Of a stretch of 64,000 nucleotides of DNA, positions 1 to 10,127 are shown one piece after another. Positions within the stretch are counted from its first letter, which is position 1. Each line of letters opens with the position of its first letter. This DNA comes from CAWBRT01 sp963814745. GTDB taxonomy: Bacteria > Acidobacteriota > Terriglobia > Terriglobales > Acidobacteriaceae. A model generated the notes under the pieces. That model ran no database searches. It was not told the DNA's origin and saw nothing but the letters and a program-made list of their open reading frames with translations. The translations under genes were made by a program, and so were the position numbers. Where the stretch lies: assembly GCA_963814745.1 (NCBI GenBank), contig CAWFEA010000001.1, positions 744,001-808,000 of the forward strand. The letters run 5' to 3'.

Positions 1-196
1 CCGGGCGGACTCAATGGCTGGCTCGCGGCCCGCGACTTTCAGGGCCTAAACCAAGAGCGCATCGAGTGCAGTCATCAGATGGTTCTTGGATCCAGCTTCA
101 TACTGCTTATCACGCACAGGGCAGAGCTAAGATGCCTAAACGCGCGGAAATCAGGCGGGAGATGTGGGCATACCAGCTGGCTGTTACGGTCGAGGA
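1..196. other. unassigned left edge
   Basis: No gene is recognised. Plus-strand frame 1 is open from base 1 into the IS5 element, so it could be the tail of a gene cut by the IS, but the translation matches nothing I know. Confidence 0.3.
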
Positions 197-199
197 CTA

Positions 200-1059
200 G
201 AAGCGGTCTCATAAATGGTTGAGCAGCAGATGGAGACAAGCAAGGTGCACGAAGCCGAGAAAGTTGTCGATGTGGTATTCCCATCGCACGACCAGACGGC
301 GAAACTTGTGCATCCAGGCAAACAGCCGTTCTACTTTCCAGCGCCTGCGATAACGGCGCAGCGGGCGACCGTCTTGGGTCTGGCTCCGGCGCTGCCGATT
401 CGGGGCAATCAGTTCAATGCGGTATTGGTCGGCAAGCTTTTCGTCGAGCGCGTCCGAGTCGTACGCTTTGTCGCCGATGAGGCGGGCGGGGAGTTGGTTG
501 AGGAAGCTTCCCCCAAGAACCTGTTCCACAAGCTGGCACTCGGCTGGCGAAGCGCTGTTGACAGATACGGCGAGAGGAAGACTGTTACTAGCGGCGATAG
601 CGATGATTTTCGTGCCCTTGCCGCGCCGGGTGGGACCGACCGCGAGCCCCCTTTTTTGGCGCTGGCGAAGGTAGCGTCCACGAACGCCTCATCGAGGTTC
701 AACTGTCCTCGCTCGTGCAGGTACCGTGCTAACCGTTGCAGCGCCTTCTCCAGCTTTCCGCCGCGCACCCACTGCTGGAATCGGCGATGGCAGGTCTGGA
801 ACGGCGGATATTTCTCGGGCATTTCGCGCCACTGGGCTCCGGTGCCCAGCACCCACAGTACGCCGTTCAGCACAGCCCGAGTATCGTGCCATGGACGGCC
901 TCGGTTGTCGGCCCGTCGTGCCGGCCGCAAGATCGGCTCGATCAGTTGCCATTGTTCGTCCGTTAATTCCCAACGTCCCTGCATGGTGGGAACGGAGGAT
1001 TCCAGAGCACACCCAGAGTGCCACGTTTCACGGCCAGCGGGGATTTATGAGACTGGTTC
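200..1059 (-). mobile_element. IS5-family element, about 860 bp
   Basis: The ends carry imperfect inverted repeats (about 18 of 20 identical) at 197-216 and 1043-1062; both read CTAGAA at the outside and GTCTCATAAAT inside. Each end lies in a CTAG, with TA at 198-199 and 1060-1061. This fits insertion into CTAG with TA duplication, as is usual in this family. The element encodes one transposase on the minus strand. It appears complete. Confidence 0.8.
209..984 (-). CDS. IS5-family transposase (two overlapping frames, -1 frameshift)
   Basis: DDE transposase that moves the surrounding element. The first frame starts MQGRWELTDEQWQLIEPIL, the DUF4096-like N-terminal domain, and carries the first catalytic Asp region (LDEAFVDATFA). 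The second frame supplies the rest (GDKAYDSDALDEKL, then RRYRRRWKVERLFAW with the catalytic Glu). The switch falls at a run of six A and five G on the coding strand (plus positions 647-657), a classic slippery site. A -1 shift there joins the frames into about 258 residues, the usual length for this IS5 subgroup. Programmed frameshifting is therefore more likely than decay. Confidence 0.8.
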
Positions 1060-1275
1060 TAGACACAGCCACCTGCTGCGCAACGTTCAGCGCCAACCAC
1101 GGTTTGACTGGGGTTTGTTGAAAACGGAGCCACATTGTTAGGCACTCACTGACTCGCAGCTGCCCTTCGAGGGTGGGTTCACAGGCGTACCTGAAAGAAG
1201 TCGTAACGATCTCTGCAAATGGCTTCGACAACCTGCTTGTGAAATATGAATCTAATAATCGATAGGAGTGCGCAA

Positions 1276-1410
1276 ATGCGACCGAGCATTAGCATAGACG
1301 ACAAGCCCAATGGTTGCTCCGCACTGTTTCAGATTTTCTTCGGCATGCTGATCATTCTGATGGTTGGTCTGGGAGATAGTATCCTCTCAATCTGGTATCG
1401 TCTTACTTAA
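1276..1410 (+). CDS. 44-residue single-span membrane peptide, hypothetical
   Basis: A short ORF starts at ATG 1276, five bases after a GGAG Shine-Dalgarno sequence (1264-1267). It begins MRPSISIDDKPNGCSALF, followed by one hydrophobic stretch (about residues 16-37, FQIFFGMLIILMVGLGDSIL) and a short polar tail. The layout of a polar N-terminus and one helix fits a small inner-membrane peptide. It lies 180 bases before the NRAMP-like gene on the same strand, so a shared transcript is possible. I do not recognise a family. Confidence 0.45.
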   Translation: MRPSISIDDKPNGCSALFQIFFGMLIILMVGLGDSILSIWYRLT

Positions 1411-1591
1411 TGATGGGCTGCTGGCGAACACGTCCAGCCCAACCAAGCCGGAACCACGCAGTTGACGTGAGCGGCACTGAAAAATTAAAAAAACAACCCA
1501 GACCGATCAACCCACTTCTGCAATTCCGGCAACCCCAAACCTGCTGCTCTGCCTCCAAACTAGGAGTCTCTCTGTTCTTGGAGAACAGCCC

Positions 1592-2920
1592 ATGGCTACC
1601 AAGCCCCATGTCGAAAGAAGGCAGCACGACTCCACGCTGGCAGAACGCCACGAAGCAGGTCACCCTAAACCCGTGGACCATGGGACGTTTCGCTCGCTTG
1701 GCCTTGGATTGATCACCGGGGCCTCCGACGACGACCCTTCGGCAATCGGCACCTACGCCGCCGCAGGAGCTTCGCTCGGGCCTTCTTTCCTATGGGCAGC
1801 GCCCGTGACGTTCCCGATGATGTTTGCTGTCGTCTACCTGTGCTCGAAACTCGGTCAGGTGGCGGGGAAAGGGCTGTTTGCAGTCATTCGTGAAAACTAC
1901 CCGAAGTGGCTGCTTTACTTTTTCTTGCTAACAGCGGTCGTCGGAAATGTTATCGAGGCCGGAGCCGACCTCGGTGGAATGGCGGCAGCCCTCAACCTAA
2001 TTATTCCGGTTCCCATCGGCGGCATGGTCGTTTTACTTGGGGTGTCCGCACTTTCGCTGCGGCTATGGCGATACACACTCCTTCGGAATATCTTCCGTTG
2101 GCTGGCACTGGCGCTGTTGGCTTACGTCGGTTCGGCCATCCTCGCCAAACCAGAACTGCTGCCCGTATTGAAGGGAACGTTCATCCCTACGATTCATTTC
2201 AACAAAGAATTCTTCGCCATGCTGGTAGCGGTCATTGGAACGAGTCTTTCCGCATACCTGTATTCGTGGCAGTCAAATCAGGAAGTGGAAGAAGACATTT
2301 CAATGGGACGCCGCCGATTGACCGACCGGATGGGCAGGACAGAAGAGGAGCTGCGACACTCAAGACGAGACGTAGGCTTTGGCATGTTGTTTGCCAGTCT
2401 GATCATGTATTTCATCATTCTCTCAACTGCCACCACCCTGTTCAGGGTCGGCAAGGCCGATATCAATACGGCGGCGGACGCAGCCGAAGCTCTGAGGCCA
2501 ATCGCCGGAAATGCCGCAGAACATCTGTTTGCTGCCGGGGTGGTGGGTGTCGGCTTCCTTGCCGTTCCGGTTATGACCATCGGGGCTGCGTTCGATGTTT
2601 GCCAGTCGTTCGGATGGGAGCACGGGTTGCATGCTAAACCGGGTGAAGCGAAGCCGCTTTACGCAGCCATTGTCGTGTTCACGTTGCTGGCAATTGGGCT
2701 GAACTTTTTTGGCATAAACCCAATGAAGGCTCTGGTCTTTGCTGGCATCGTACAGGGCGTTTCGACGCCGTTCCTGATGTTGCTCGTGATGCGAATCACC
2801 AACAACCCGAAGATCATGGGGAGGTGGGTCAACACTCGGGCGATGAACATCCTCGGCTGGCTCACCGCGGCGGCGATGTTCGCAGCGACCATTGGACTTG
2901 TCGTAACCATGTTGAAATAA
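1592..2920 (+). CDS. NRAMP-family divalent metal transporter (divergent clade)
   Basis: Inner-membrane carrier of 442 residues with about eleven hydrophobic helices, expected to import divalent metal (Mn/Fe, or Mg in some branches) with protons. The TM1 unwound motif, DPGN in classical NRAMPs, reads GASDDDPSAIGTYAAAGA (about residues 46-63). The TM6 region, where classical proteins have MPH, reads YLYSWQSNQEVEED (about residues 222-235). Loss of the metal-binding Met and Asn makes the transported ion uncertain. The start ATG 1592 follows GGAGAACAGCCC. The N-terminus is a charged cytosolic extension of about 35 residues. A ClC gene follows 465 bases downstream. Confidence 0.82.
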   Translation: MATKPHVERRQHDSTLAERHEAGHPKPVDHGTFRSLGLGLITGASDDDPSAIGTYAAAGASLGPSFLWAAPVTFPMMFAVVYLCSKLGQVAGKGLFAVIRENYPKWLLYFFLLTAVVGNVIEAGADLGGMAAALNLIIPVPIGGMVVLLGVSALSLRLWRYTLLRNIFRWLALALLAYVGSAILAKPELLPVLKGTFIPTIHFNKEFFAMLVAVIGTSLSAYLYSWQSNQEVEEDISMGRRRLTDRMGRTEEELRHSRRDVGFGMLFASLIMYFIILSTATTLFRVGKADINTAADAAEALRPIAGNAAEHLFAAGVVGVGFLAVPVMTIGAAFDVCQSFGWEHGLHAKPGEAKPLYAAIVVFTLLAIGLNFFGINPMKALVFAGIVQGVSTPFLMLLVMRITNNPKIMGRWVNTRAMNILGWLTAAAMFAATIGLVVTMLK

Positions 2921-3385
2921 GGGTCGCCTGACCTGTGCCCTTCGAAATACGAACGAAAGATCAGCAGCAGCACGACTCCAACGCTGCTGATTGCTAGCGT
3001 TCTCTTGCGTTGTTTCTGGATGCTCTGTCACGCAGCTTTGGCGGTGCGTCCGCCCGTTCGAACATCGATTCGATTCTTTCAAGCAGCCGTTCCGGGACGC
3101 CCGGAACTTCCCGCAGCCGCGATGGCTCCTGTCTCGACAGCAATGCTATGCTTCCTATCGCACCGGGACTCTCATTATGACTGGACAAAAACGGGGACAG
3201 ATCAATCGAGCCACGCGTTTGTACCGTTTGCGCTGCTCATCCGAGGCATCGGCTAACCAACTTTCTGAAAGAAGATCCTAAGTGCGAGCCACACGTCATA
3301 TTGGGGGAAGGTCAGCCGCGACGTGCCACAATGATCGCAACTGAGGCTCGCTGTCAGAGCACGATACCACTCCGGGGAAACGCCT
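2921..3385. other. intergenic, no gene seen
   Basis: The space between the NRAMP-like and ClC genes contains several short open frames on both strands, but none has a convincing ribosome binding site or familiar protein. I see no strong hairpin or promoter. Confidence 0.5.
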
Positions 3386-4744
3386 ATGAAACTGACTACC
3401 CCAGAAGTGCCCCCGCCACCGGCAGCTGGGAACCTCATTCCTTCGACGCTCCAAGCTCCGGAAGCCGTACGCTTCTGGCTAGCCGTTCTGTTTACCGGAG
3501 TTAGCACCGGAATTGGTGCGGCAGCGCTGACTCGGCTCCTGGAAGCCGTACAGCACTTCGCCTGGAGTGGATCAGCCACCAACATCCTCGATGCGGCTCA
3601 ACATGCCAGCCCGTTGCGGCACATCGTAGTGCTTCTTGCCGCTGCCGTGCTCACGGGTGTCGGTCAACTTATTCTCAAACAGCTCTCCAGCGGAAACGGC
3701 ATCGACACAACTGCTGCAATTTGGTTCCACGCCGGAAGGATGCCGGCTTTGCGCACGCTGGGAAGCGCCGTGCTCTCCGTGCTCCTCGTGGGTATGGGAG
3801 TATCGTTGGGTCGCGAAGGCGCTCCGAAACAAGCCGGCGCGGTATTTGCCAACTTCTTTTCTGACAGAAAGCGTTTGTCGGATGAGCAGCGCCGATTGTT
3901 GGTCGCTTGTGGAGCGGGTGCTGGAATGGGCGCGGCGTACGGAGTTCCCTTGGGCGGTGCACTCTTTGCACTGGAGGTCATGCGCGGAAAGCTGGCGCTT
4001 CGTTATGTGCTTCCCGCTCTATTTGCGTCAACGATTGCCACCGGCGTTTCCTGGTTTGCGTTGCCCGACGCGCCTACGTATGTGATCCCGGCCTTCGTCA
4101 GCTCCGCGTCAATCATTTTATGGGCGTTGGCCGTGGGGCCGATCGCGGGTCTAGCGTCGGTCGGGTACGTTCGAATGGTTACCTGGGCTGACCGCCACCG
4201 ACCGAAGGGGTGGAGACGTCTTGTGGCTCCCATCATCGTCATCGGAGCGCTCGGGATCCTATCGATCCGGCTTCCGCAAATTCTCGGCAACGGAAAAGAT
4301 CTTTCGCAACTCGCTTTCACTGGCCAGGTCGCACCCCTTTTGCTGCTCGTGTTACTCGCTTTGAAGCCGGCAGCAACTATCTTGTGCATGCGTAGCGGAG
4401 CGCCCGGCGGGATGTTTACGCCTTCGCTGACCGCCGGAGCCTTGCTCGGCGGCGTGTTGGGGCACCTGTGGTCAAACTTCTGGCCCGGCGCTCCTCCTGG
4501 TCTGTTTGCGTTGCTCGGGGCTGGGGCTGTGTTGGGAGCGACGACACAGGGTCCGATTTCTGCCGTGGTCCTGATGATGGAATTGACAGGCAGAGACCGG
4601 TCATTCATTTTGCCGCTGTTACTTGCCGTGGGAATGGCAACGATAGTAGCGCGTAGCGTCGAACCGCGATCGATTTACGACGCGCGTCTGACGGACGAAG
4701 AAATCGAAAAACGGCAGAAACTCCGAGACTTGCCCTCTCAGTAA
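3386..4744 (+). CDS. ClC-family chloride channel or H+/Cl- antiporter
   Basis: Membrane protein of 452 residues with the ClC helix pattern. The three anion-pathway signatures are visible: SSGNGIDTT in the place of GSGIP (about residue 103), GVSLGREGAPKQAGA for the GREGP loop with the gating Glu (about residue 139), and SGAPGGMFTPSLTAGALLGG for the GxFxP loop (about residue 335). The protein ends shortly after the last helix, so there are no CBS domains. The ATG at 3386 is preceded by GGGGAAACGCCT. In the inner membrane it would exchange chloride or another anion (fluoride in some branches) for protons. Ion preference cannot be read from these motifs. Confidence 0.85.
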   Translation: MKLTTPEVPPPPAAGNLIPSTLQAPEAVRFWLAVLFTGVSTGIGAAALTRLLEAVQHFAWSGSATNILDAAQHASPLRHIVVLLAAAVLTGVGQLILKQLSSGNGIDTTAAIWFHAGRMPALRTLGSAVLSVLLVGMGVSLGREGAPKQAGAVFANFFSDRKRLSDEQRRLLVACGAGAGMGAAYGVPLGGALFALEVMRGKLALRYVLPALFASTIATGVSWFALPDAPTYVIPAFVSSASIILWALAVGPIAGLASVGYVRMVTWADRHRPKGWRRLVAPIIVIGALGILSIRLPQILGNGKDLSQLAFTGQVAPLLLLVLLALKPAATILCMRSGAPGGMFTPSLTAGALLGGVLGHLWSNFWPGAPPGLFALLGAGAVLGATTQGPISAVVLMMELTGRDRSFILPLLLAVGMATIVARSVEPRSIYDARLTDEEIEKRQKLRDLPSQ

Positions 4745-4956
4745 GTGTCGGCAAGAATCTTTAGTTTACACAAGAACGGAGCCGGTTATGCGTTTGGTTG
4801 GAGCTTACGCCGCCGTGTTCTATTCTCCGATGGGACATGGTGGTGGCCGCGGTGGCTTTGGCGACGGATTCCCCCGGTGGTGGATACCGTTAACCATCGA
4901 GGTGAGCGAAAAACCCTCCTCTGCACTGTCGTAAAAGAGCACGCATTTAAAGGTAC

Positions 4957-5400
4957 TTACGGTTCCGATTTCGGCGAGCTAAAAACAGATGTTTGTTGCT
5001 CATTATTCTTATTTGGGACGGCGGCGGATTTGCGTCCGCCGATGCCCAAAGCCTTCCTCTGCCCGACGAGCACCAGCAGTTTCTTGCCTCTCGTTATCCC
5101 GGTATAAATCAGATTCAGCTGCAAGAGCATGTAATGCTGCATGGCCAGCGGGATCACCACTGCTGGAAACTCCGACCCTTGCGATTTATGAATGCTGACC
5201 GCATACGCCAGCGAGACTTCGTCCAGTTCCCCGTAATCGTATTTCACCAATCGGGCATCGAAGCGGATCGAAACTTCCTGCTCGACTGGATCAACCCTCT
5301 CCACGTTTCCGATGTCGCCGTTGAACACGTCCTTGTCGTAGTTGTTTTCGGGCTGGCCTTGTCGCGGGGTTAACGTAGTATGGACGTAGCTCCCGCCAGA
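4957..5400 (-). pseudogene. C-terminal remnant of a RecD2-like (TraA/RecD) helicase
   Basis: Only the last 130 or so residues of a superfamily 1B helicase survive. Clear signatures are NNYDKDVFNGDIGNVERVD (the SH3-like insert of the 2B domain), VSLAYAVSIHKSQGSEFPAV (motif V, binding nucleotide and DNA) and LNLIYTGITRGKKLLVLVG (motif VI with its arginine finger). The Walker A and B half is absent. Upstream, homology fades at about 5370-5400, just before the IS1380 element at 5444, so the insertion or an accompanying deletion removed the 5' part. Not functional. Confidence 0.75.
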
Positions 5401-5443
5401 GCGCTGAGTGCAAGCACAAAAATAGGATGCAGTCGCCAACGGA

Positions 5444-7137
5444 CTAGCCCGCATAATTCACGAAGTTTAAAGGCGCGAGAAGCCTCTTGTGCTACAAACA
5501 TGTTGTCATGACAGTGTTTGCAGCAACCAACGAGGCTTCCGCGTGATCGACGATAGCACGACACAGTGTTTGTTGTTCCCGGAGATTGTTTCCAAGTCCA
5601 CCATGTTGCAGTTTGACCAGCGGCAGGGCAGCTCCGATGGCGGAGCCATCCTGCTGAAAGCGGCCGACCGGCAGTACGGATTGATTGAAGCCTGGCTTCT
5701 TGTCTGCAGGATGAGCGGCAGCCGGTAAGATCGATCATTCGCTTGCGCGAGTTGCTGGCGCAGCGCGTGTTCGCGATTGCCTGCGGCTATCCGGACGCCA
5801 ACGATGCGGCCCGCCTGGCCGCCGATCCGATTCACAAGCTGCTGCTCGACCGTGATCCCATCGCGGGCACCGATCTGGCGTCGCAGCCCACGCTGTCGCG
5901 GTTCGAAAATGCCGTGGGGCGCAAGGAACTCTATCGCCTGAGTGAGGTCTTGGCCGCCAGCGTGCTCCGGCGTCATGCCCAGCGGCTGCGCGGGCGCGTT
6001 CGCCGCGTTACCCTCGATCTGGATCCGACCGACGATCCCACCCATGGGGCGCAACAGTTGTCCTTCTTCAACGGGCACTACGACACCTGGTGCTATCTGC
6101 CGGTGATGGGCTTCGTCAGCTTCAATGACGAGGCCGAGCAGTATCTGTGTGCCGCCGTATTGCGGCCGGGCAACGTCACCGCCGCCGTGGGCGCGGTGGG
6201 AATTTTGCGCCGCCTGCTGGGGCTGATCCGCCACTTTCTTCCCGGCGTGCGCATTCGCGTGCGGCTCGATGGTGGCTTTGCGCATCCCGCCGTGCTCGAC
6301 TTGCTGGAGGCCGAGCCCAATCTCGAATACCTCGTCGCGATGGCCAAAAATGCGGTGTTGAAGCGCAAAGCCAAGCCAGCGATGCGGCAAGCCCGCAAAC
6401 TCTCCCGGCACAGTGGAGAGACCGAACACGTCTACGGCGAAGCTTACTACGCAGCCCGAACTGGCCGCGACCACGCCGCATCATCCTCAAGGCCGAGGTC
6501 GTGCGTGCCGATGGCAAACAACCAAAAGATAACCCGCGCTTCGTGATCACCAACCTGAAACAGAGTCCGCAGTGGATCTACGAGCAGGTTTACTGTCAGC
6601 GCGGCGAAATCGAGAATCGCATCAAGGAACTACACGACCTCCAGATCGACCGCACCAGTTGCAGCGATTTCTGGGCCAACCAGTTCCGGGTGCTGCTGAC
6701 CGCCGCCGCTTACGTGCTGCTGCAGGAGCTGCGTCTGCGGGCCGCGCGCACCAACTTGCGCCCGCGCTCAGGTCTGGACCTTGCGCGAACGGCTGCTGAA
6801 ACTGGGCGCCCGAGTACTGGTTTCCGTGCGTCGCGTGGTCGTGCATCTGCCGGCTTCGTTTCCTTTACCTGTCCGTCTTCCGGCGAGTGGCGCTGGGGCT
6901 GGGCGCCTCGCCGGGATAGCCGGGCCGCTTTCTCCCTCCGAAACATCTTTTCCATGTTACGCAAAAGGCAGGTAGGGAAACACTGTACCCGAAAAGCTCG
7001 CGGCTGCCCAGTTCAGACACACAAGTGATCCACACAGCCCGCCGCACTGGACGCTTCACGCTGCCATCCACGCCATCACCGCAACTTCGTCCCTCCGAAG
7101 ACCACCTATGAAACCCTTCATGCATAAAGCGGGCTAG
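5444..7137 (+). mobile_element. IS1380-family element, decayed copy A (1694 bp)
   Basis: The ends are CTAGCCCGCATAATTC at 5444 and AAAGCGGGCTAG ending at 7137, giving a short terminal inverted repeat CTAGCCCGC. The element matches the intact copy at 56116-57808 along its whole length and is only one base longer. The outer CTAG may be duplicated target rather than IS sequence. The transposase gene inside is frameshifted, so this copy can move only if helped in trans. Confidence 0.8.
5543..6919 (+). pseudogene. IS1380-family transposase, frameshifted
   Basis: Alignment by eye with the intact copy (56215-57591) shows the same protein broken into pieces. The first piece (GTG 5543) runs through QFDQRQGSSDGGAILLKAAD and stops at about 5728 after a scrambled stretch (5700-5735). 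The second continues in another frame from about 5743 to 6470, including RVTLDLDPTDDPTHGAQQL and LRVRLDGGFAHP-like DDE motifs. A single-base deletion near 6462 (GAACTGGCC against GAACTTGGCC) throws it into a third frame that carries DNPRFVITNLKQSP and RGEIENRIKELHDLQIDR. At least two indels make it inactive. Confidence 0.85.
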
Positions 7138-7176
7138 GGGAGCAATAAGCCATCTTCCATATACTTCCCGAACTCC

Positions 7177-8400
7177 TCAACGCGCAGAAGCTATAACAGC
7201 TTTCCCGGTTCCTAGCGTAAACCGATATTGTTCAAGAGGAGTCTTGATGCCGACCTTCGAAGTGTTGATTGCCAGGCCACCGTCGTCCAATGTCGTGATC
7301 GCAAAGTGCCAATATGATTTCTCGCCCTTGTCGGTCATGTTCAAGTTCGTCTTGTTTTTCTTAATCCACGCATACGGTTCGGCATATGCTTCGGCTCGGT
7401 CCATGCACGACAGAATGAAATATCCTTCCTTGGCTTCAGCCAGGAACGCATCCTATGTCGGGTGAAACGCGTACCAATACGGCTGGTAATCTCCCTCGTA
7501 CCGCTTCGATACGGCACAACACACACGGAAATTCTTATCAGGATTCGAGAAAAGAGTTCGGCTCCGCTTGATTAACTCAACCTTCTTGAAAGCGGCAAAG
7601 CTATCAATCGCCTGTTGCCGCTTAGCATTCAGGAGTTCGGGATCAGTGCGAACCTGCTTGAATCCGCCTTCTTCTTGTCCGTTTTCCGGATTCTCCTGCT
7701 CATTGCCCTGACCGCTCTCGACATCGACTGCGGTCGTGAAGATCACGTCGATGATCTTGTCGATTTTCGTGTACTCGAACGGCTGTAGAAGCTGGCGAAT
7801 CTGATGGATTGTCGCCGGATCTTCGGACTTTTCCTTAATCTGCACCAGCTTGATAAGCCGCTCAACGCTAATAAGCCGCATCTCCCAGGCGTAGCGTGAC
7901 CCGCGAACCTGGGCCTCAAGATCGTCCGTGTCGTAGCGCCCTACAATGATCAAGGTGCTGGCTTGCCGCGGCACCTTGTTTTCCGCTACGAGTTTCTCTT
8001 TGTACTCCTGAAGAGTATTAAGCGGAATGGTGAAGCCACCGGTCGTCTTTGCTTCGATGATGATATCGGGCAGGTCTTTGTAACGCCAAATCCCATCGAA
8101 ACCGATAGCGTTATGTTTTCCCTTATATAGACCTGGTTCAACATCGAAGTCCAGCCGCCGCCCGAGTTCATTAACGATGTCTTGCAGGACGAAGCCGCTA
8201 TTATTGAACGCGCTCTCCAAACAGTGCCGGGCATAGCTGAACAACTGATCACTGGGAACAACCTTCAGAAAGCCGCGTAGCTCAACTGAACAGCCGCTTT
8301 GGTCTTTCAGGTTTCCATCTCCGGCCATTGATACGACCTGCTCTATGGTCATCTTCAGTACTTCATCGCGATTGCTCTTCCAAAAACTCAATAAGGGCAT
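7177..8400 (-). pseudogene. PD-(D/E)XK nuclease-like protein, interrupted by an in-frame TAG
   Basis: A conserved hypothetical family of restriction-endonuclease-like proteins. The N-terminal half reads SYARHCLESAFNNSGF, then a nuclease core with FDGIW and DIIIEAKTTGG (Asp ... Glu-x-Lys), followed by LIIVGRYDTDDLEAQVRGSR. A Gln/Glu-rich linker leads to a C-terminal domain. At 7453-7455 the reading frame meets TAG directly after YWYAFHPT, and the same frame continues without a shift to 7177 (DAFLAEAKEGYFILS ... YWHFAI). From memory, relatives have Gln or another residue at that spot, so this is a nonsense change (CAG or TGG to TAG). The start is uncertain: ATG 8400, or TTG 8466. No methyltransferase gene is next to it. 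Confidence 0.65.
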
Positions 8401-8650
8401 GGCGGTCTGCGGCTCCAGTCGCTTCCGGATCTTATTGCGGAACTTACCACGTTTTCTGGCCCACAACCACCGTGTTTCACCTTGGTAGGGGCAATTGTGA
8501 CTCTAAGCTGTTGAAAAAAAGCTGCTTACCTAGACGCCTGGCGGCATATCTGGATGGTTCCGGCTTTGGTCCGCCGGGGCTATACTTATCCCCGCTCTTC
8601 ATATTTCATATTTCAATGGCTTCTCCGGCACCGCCGGAGGGAGAGATGCA

Positions 8651-9451
8651 ATGCATGATCTGACGGGGAAGGTGGCTTTGGTCACCGGAGCCGGGTCGAT
8701 TGGACCCGGTTGGGGCAACGGAAAGGCCACGGCCGTCCTGCTGGCGCGGCAAGGGGCCAAGATATTCGGCCTCGACATCAACGAGCCGGCCGCCTGTGTG
8801 ACCCGCGACCTCATCCAAAAGGAAGGCGGCGCCTGCGTTGTCCACCAGTGCGACATGACGGTGGCATCCGAGGTGAAGGCCGCGGTCGACGCGTGTCTGG
8901 AAAATTTCGGGCGCATCGATATCCTCATCAACAACGTCGGCGGCTCGGCTCCGGGCGACCCAGTGACGATGAGCGAAGAGGTGTGGGATAACCAGATCGA
9001 TCTCAACCTGAAGACCGCCTTCCTCGGCTGCAAGTACGTGCTCCCGGTAATGGAAAAGCAGGGATCGGGTGCGATCGCCAACATCGCGTCCATTGCCGGA
9101 ATACGCCACCACAGCGCCGGGCGGACCTACGCCGCTTACAGCTCGGCCAAGGCCGGCATGATCGCCCTCAGCAAGGCGACGGCGCTTGCTTACGTGAAGA
9201 AGGGTATCCGCTCGAATACGGTTGTGGTCGGCACCATGCATACGCCGCTGGTGGAAGCCCGCCTGCTAAAGCAACTCGGCGGAAACGCCGAGGCGCTGAT
9301 CGCCAAGCGCAATGCGGGAATACCGATGGGGCGGATGGGCGATGCCTGGGACGTCGCCAACGCCGTGCTCTTCCTGGTTTCCGACGAGGCCCGCTATATC
9401 ACCGGAACCGAGCTTATCGTCGATGGCGGCGTCTCCGCGGCCAGGCCGTAG
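8651..9451 (+). CDS. SDR-family NAD(P)-dependent oxidoreductase (FabG-like)
   Basis: Cytosolic short-chain dehydrogenase of 266 residues, which would interconvert a hydroxyl and a keto group with NAD(P)H. The cofactor loop reads VTGAGSIGPGWGNG (a TGxxxGxG variant, about residues 11-24) and the NNAG position reads NNVGG. The catalytic set is Ser in NIASIAGI, then Tyr and Lys in YAAYSSAK. The C-terminal signature is TGTELIVDGGVSA. ATG 8651 follows GGAGGGAGAG. The gene begins a co-directional set with the CMD-like protein (58 bases on) and the CoA-transferase pair, suggesting one pathway. The substrate is unknown. Confidence 0.85.
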   Translation: MHDLTGKVALVTGAGSIGPGWGNGKATAVLLARQGAKIFGLDINEPAACVTRDLIQKEGGACVVHQCDMTVASEVKAAVDACLENFGRIDILINNVGGSAPGDPVTMSEEVWDNQIDLNLKTAFLGCKYVLPVMEKQGSGAIANIASIAGIRHHSAGRTYAAYSSAKAGMIALSKATALAYVKKGIRSNTVVVGTMHTPLVEARLLKQLGGNAEALIAKRNAGIPMGRMGDAWDVANAVLFLVSDEARYITGTELIVDGGVSAARP

Positions 9452-9509
9452 AGGGTTCGCATTCAACCGCGGCCGTGGGCCGCAGACTGGTTCGCGACGG
9501 AGGTGAATC

Positions 9510-10079
9510 TTGGCTCGAATTAAACTACCCCCCTTGGATGAAATGACGCCGGAGCAAAAATCGGCTTACGAAGAGGCGGCGGGCGGACGGCGCGGACATG
9601 CCCCGGCGCCGATGATTGCATGGCTGCAAAACCCGGAATTTGCCCGCCGGGCGCAAAAACTCGGAGAACTTATGCGCTATGAAACGGCGCTGCCGCCGTG
9701 TCTGTCGGAGATGGCGATTCTGCTCGTCGCCAGGCACTGGACGGCGCACTTCGAGTGGCAGGCACACAAGCAGGACGCGCTGAAGGCGGGCGTGAGCCCG
9801 GAAGTCATTGCGAGCATAGCTGCCGGTAACATTCCCGACCTGGCGACCGAGGAAGAGCGGATGGTGCACCGTATCGCCACCACGCTTCTGGAAACCCGCG
9901 CTGTACCTGATGTTCTTTATCAGGAGGGAGTGCGTGTGCTCTGCGAAAGAGGCGTCGTCGATCTCGTCGGCATACTTGGCTATTACACGCTGGTCGCCAT
10001 GACGCTGAACACCTTTGAGATTGGTTTGCCCGAGGCGACGCAGGCCGATCTCATCGGAACTCCACGCGCCGGCCGCTGA
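9510..10079 (+). CDS. carboxymuconolactone decarboxylase-family protein
   Basis: 189-residue all-helical AhpD-fold protein. The central region (YETALPPCLSEMAILLVARH, then WTAHFEWQAHKQDALKAG) is the CMD domain. It has His residues but lacks the CxxC pair of AhpD peroxidases, so a decarboxylase or lactone-processing role is more likely than peroxidase. The start is TTG 9510, chosen because GGAGGTGAA lies just upstream and the N-terminus (MARIKLPPLDEMTPEQKSAY) is typical of the family. Its position between an SDR and a 3-oxoadipate-type CoA-transferase recalls beta-ketoadipate pathway clusters, but no ring-cleavage enzyme is present. Confidence 0.78.
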   Translation: MARIKLPPLDEMTPEQKSAYEEAAGGRRGHAPAPMIAWLQNPEFARRAQKLGELMRYETALPPCLSEMAILLVARHWTAHFEWQAHKQDALKAGVSPEVIASIAAGNIPDLATEEERMVHRIATTLLETRAVPDVLYQEGVRVLCERGVVDLVGILGYYTLVAMTLNTFEIGLPEATQADLIGTPRAGR

Positions 10080-10127
10080 CTGTAGAAGACGACGGCAACA
10101 ATAGTTGGCTGCATTGGGTACAAAGAG

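Noticed and set aside
215..1141. 308-codon plus-strand frame over the first IS5 element
   Set aside because: It is antisense to the transposase, Arg/Ser/Pro-rich and without a ribosome binding site or known domain.
4788..4934. 48-codon Gly-rich frame after the ClC gene
   Set aside because: Short, weak start and no conserved look beyond GHGGGRGGFGDGF; not enough to call a gene.
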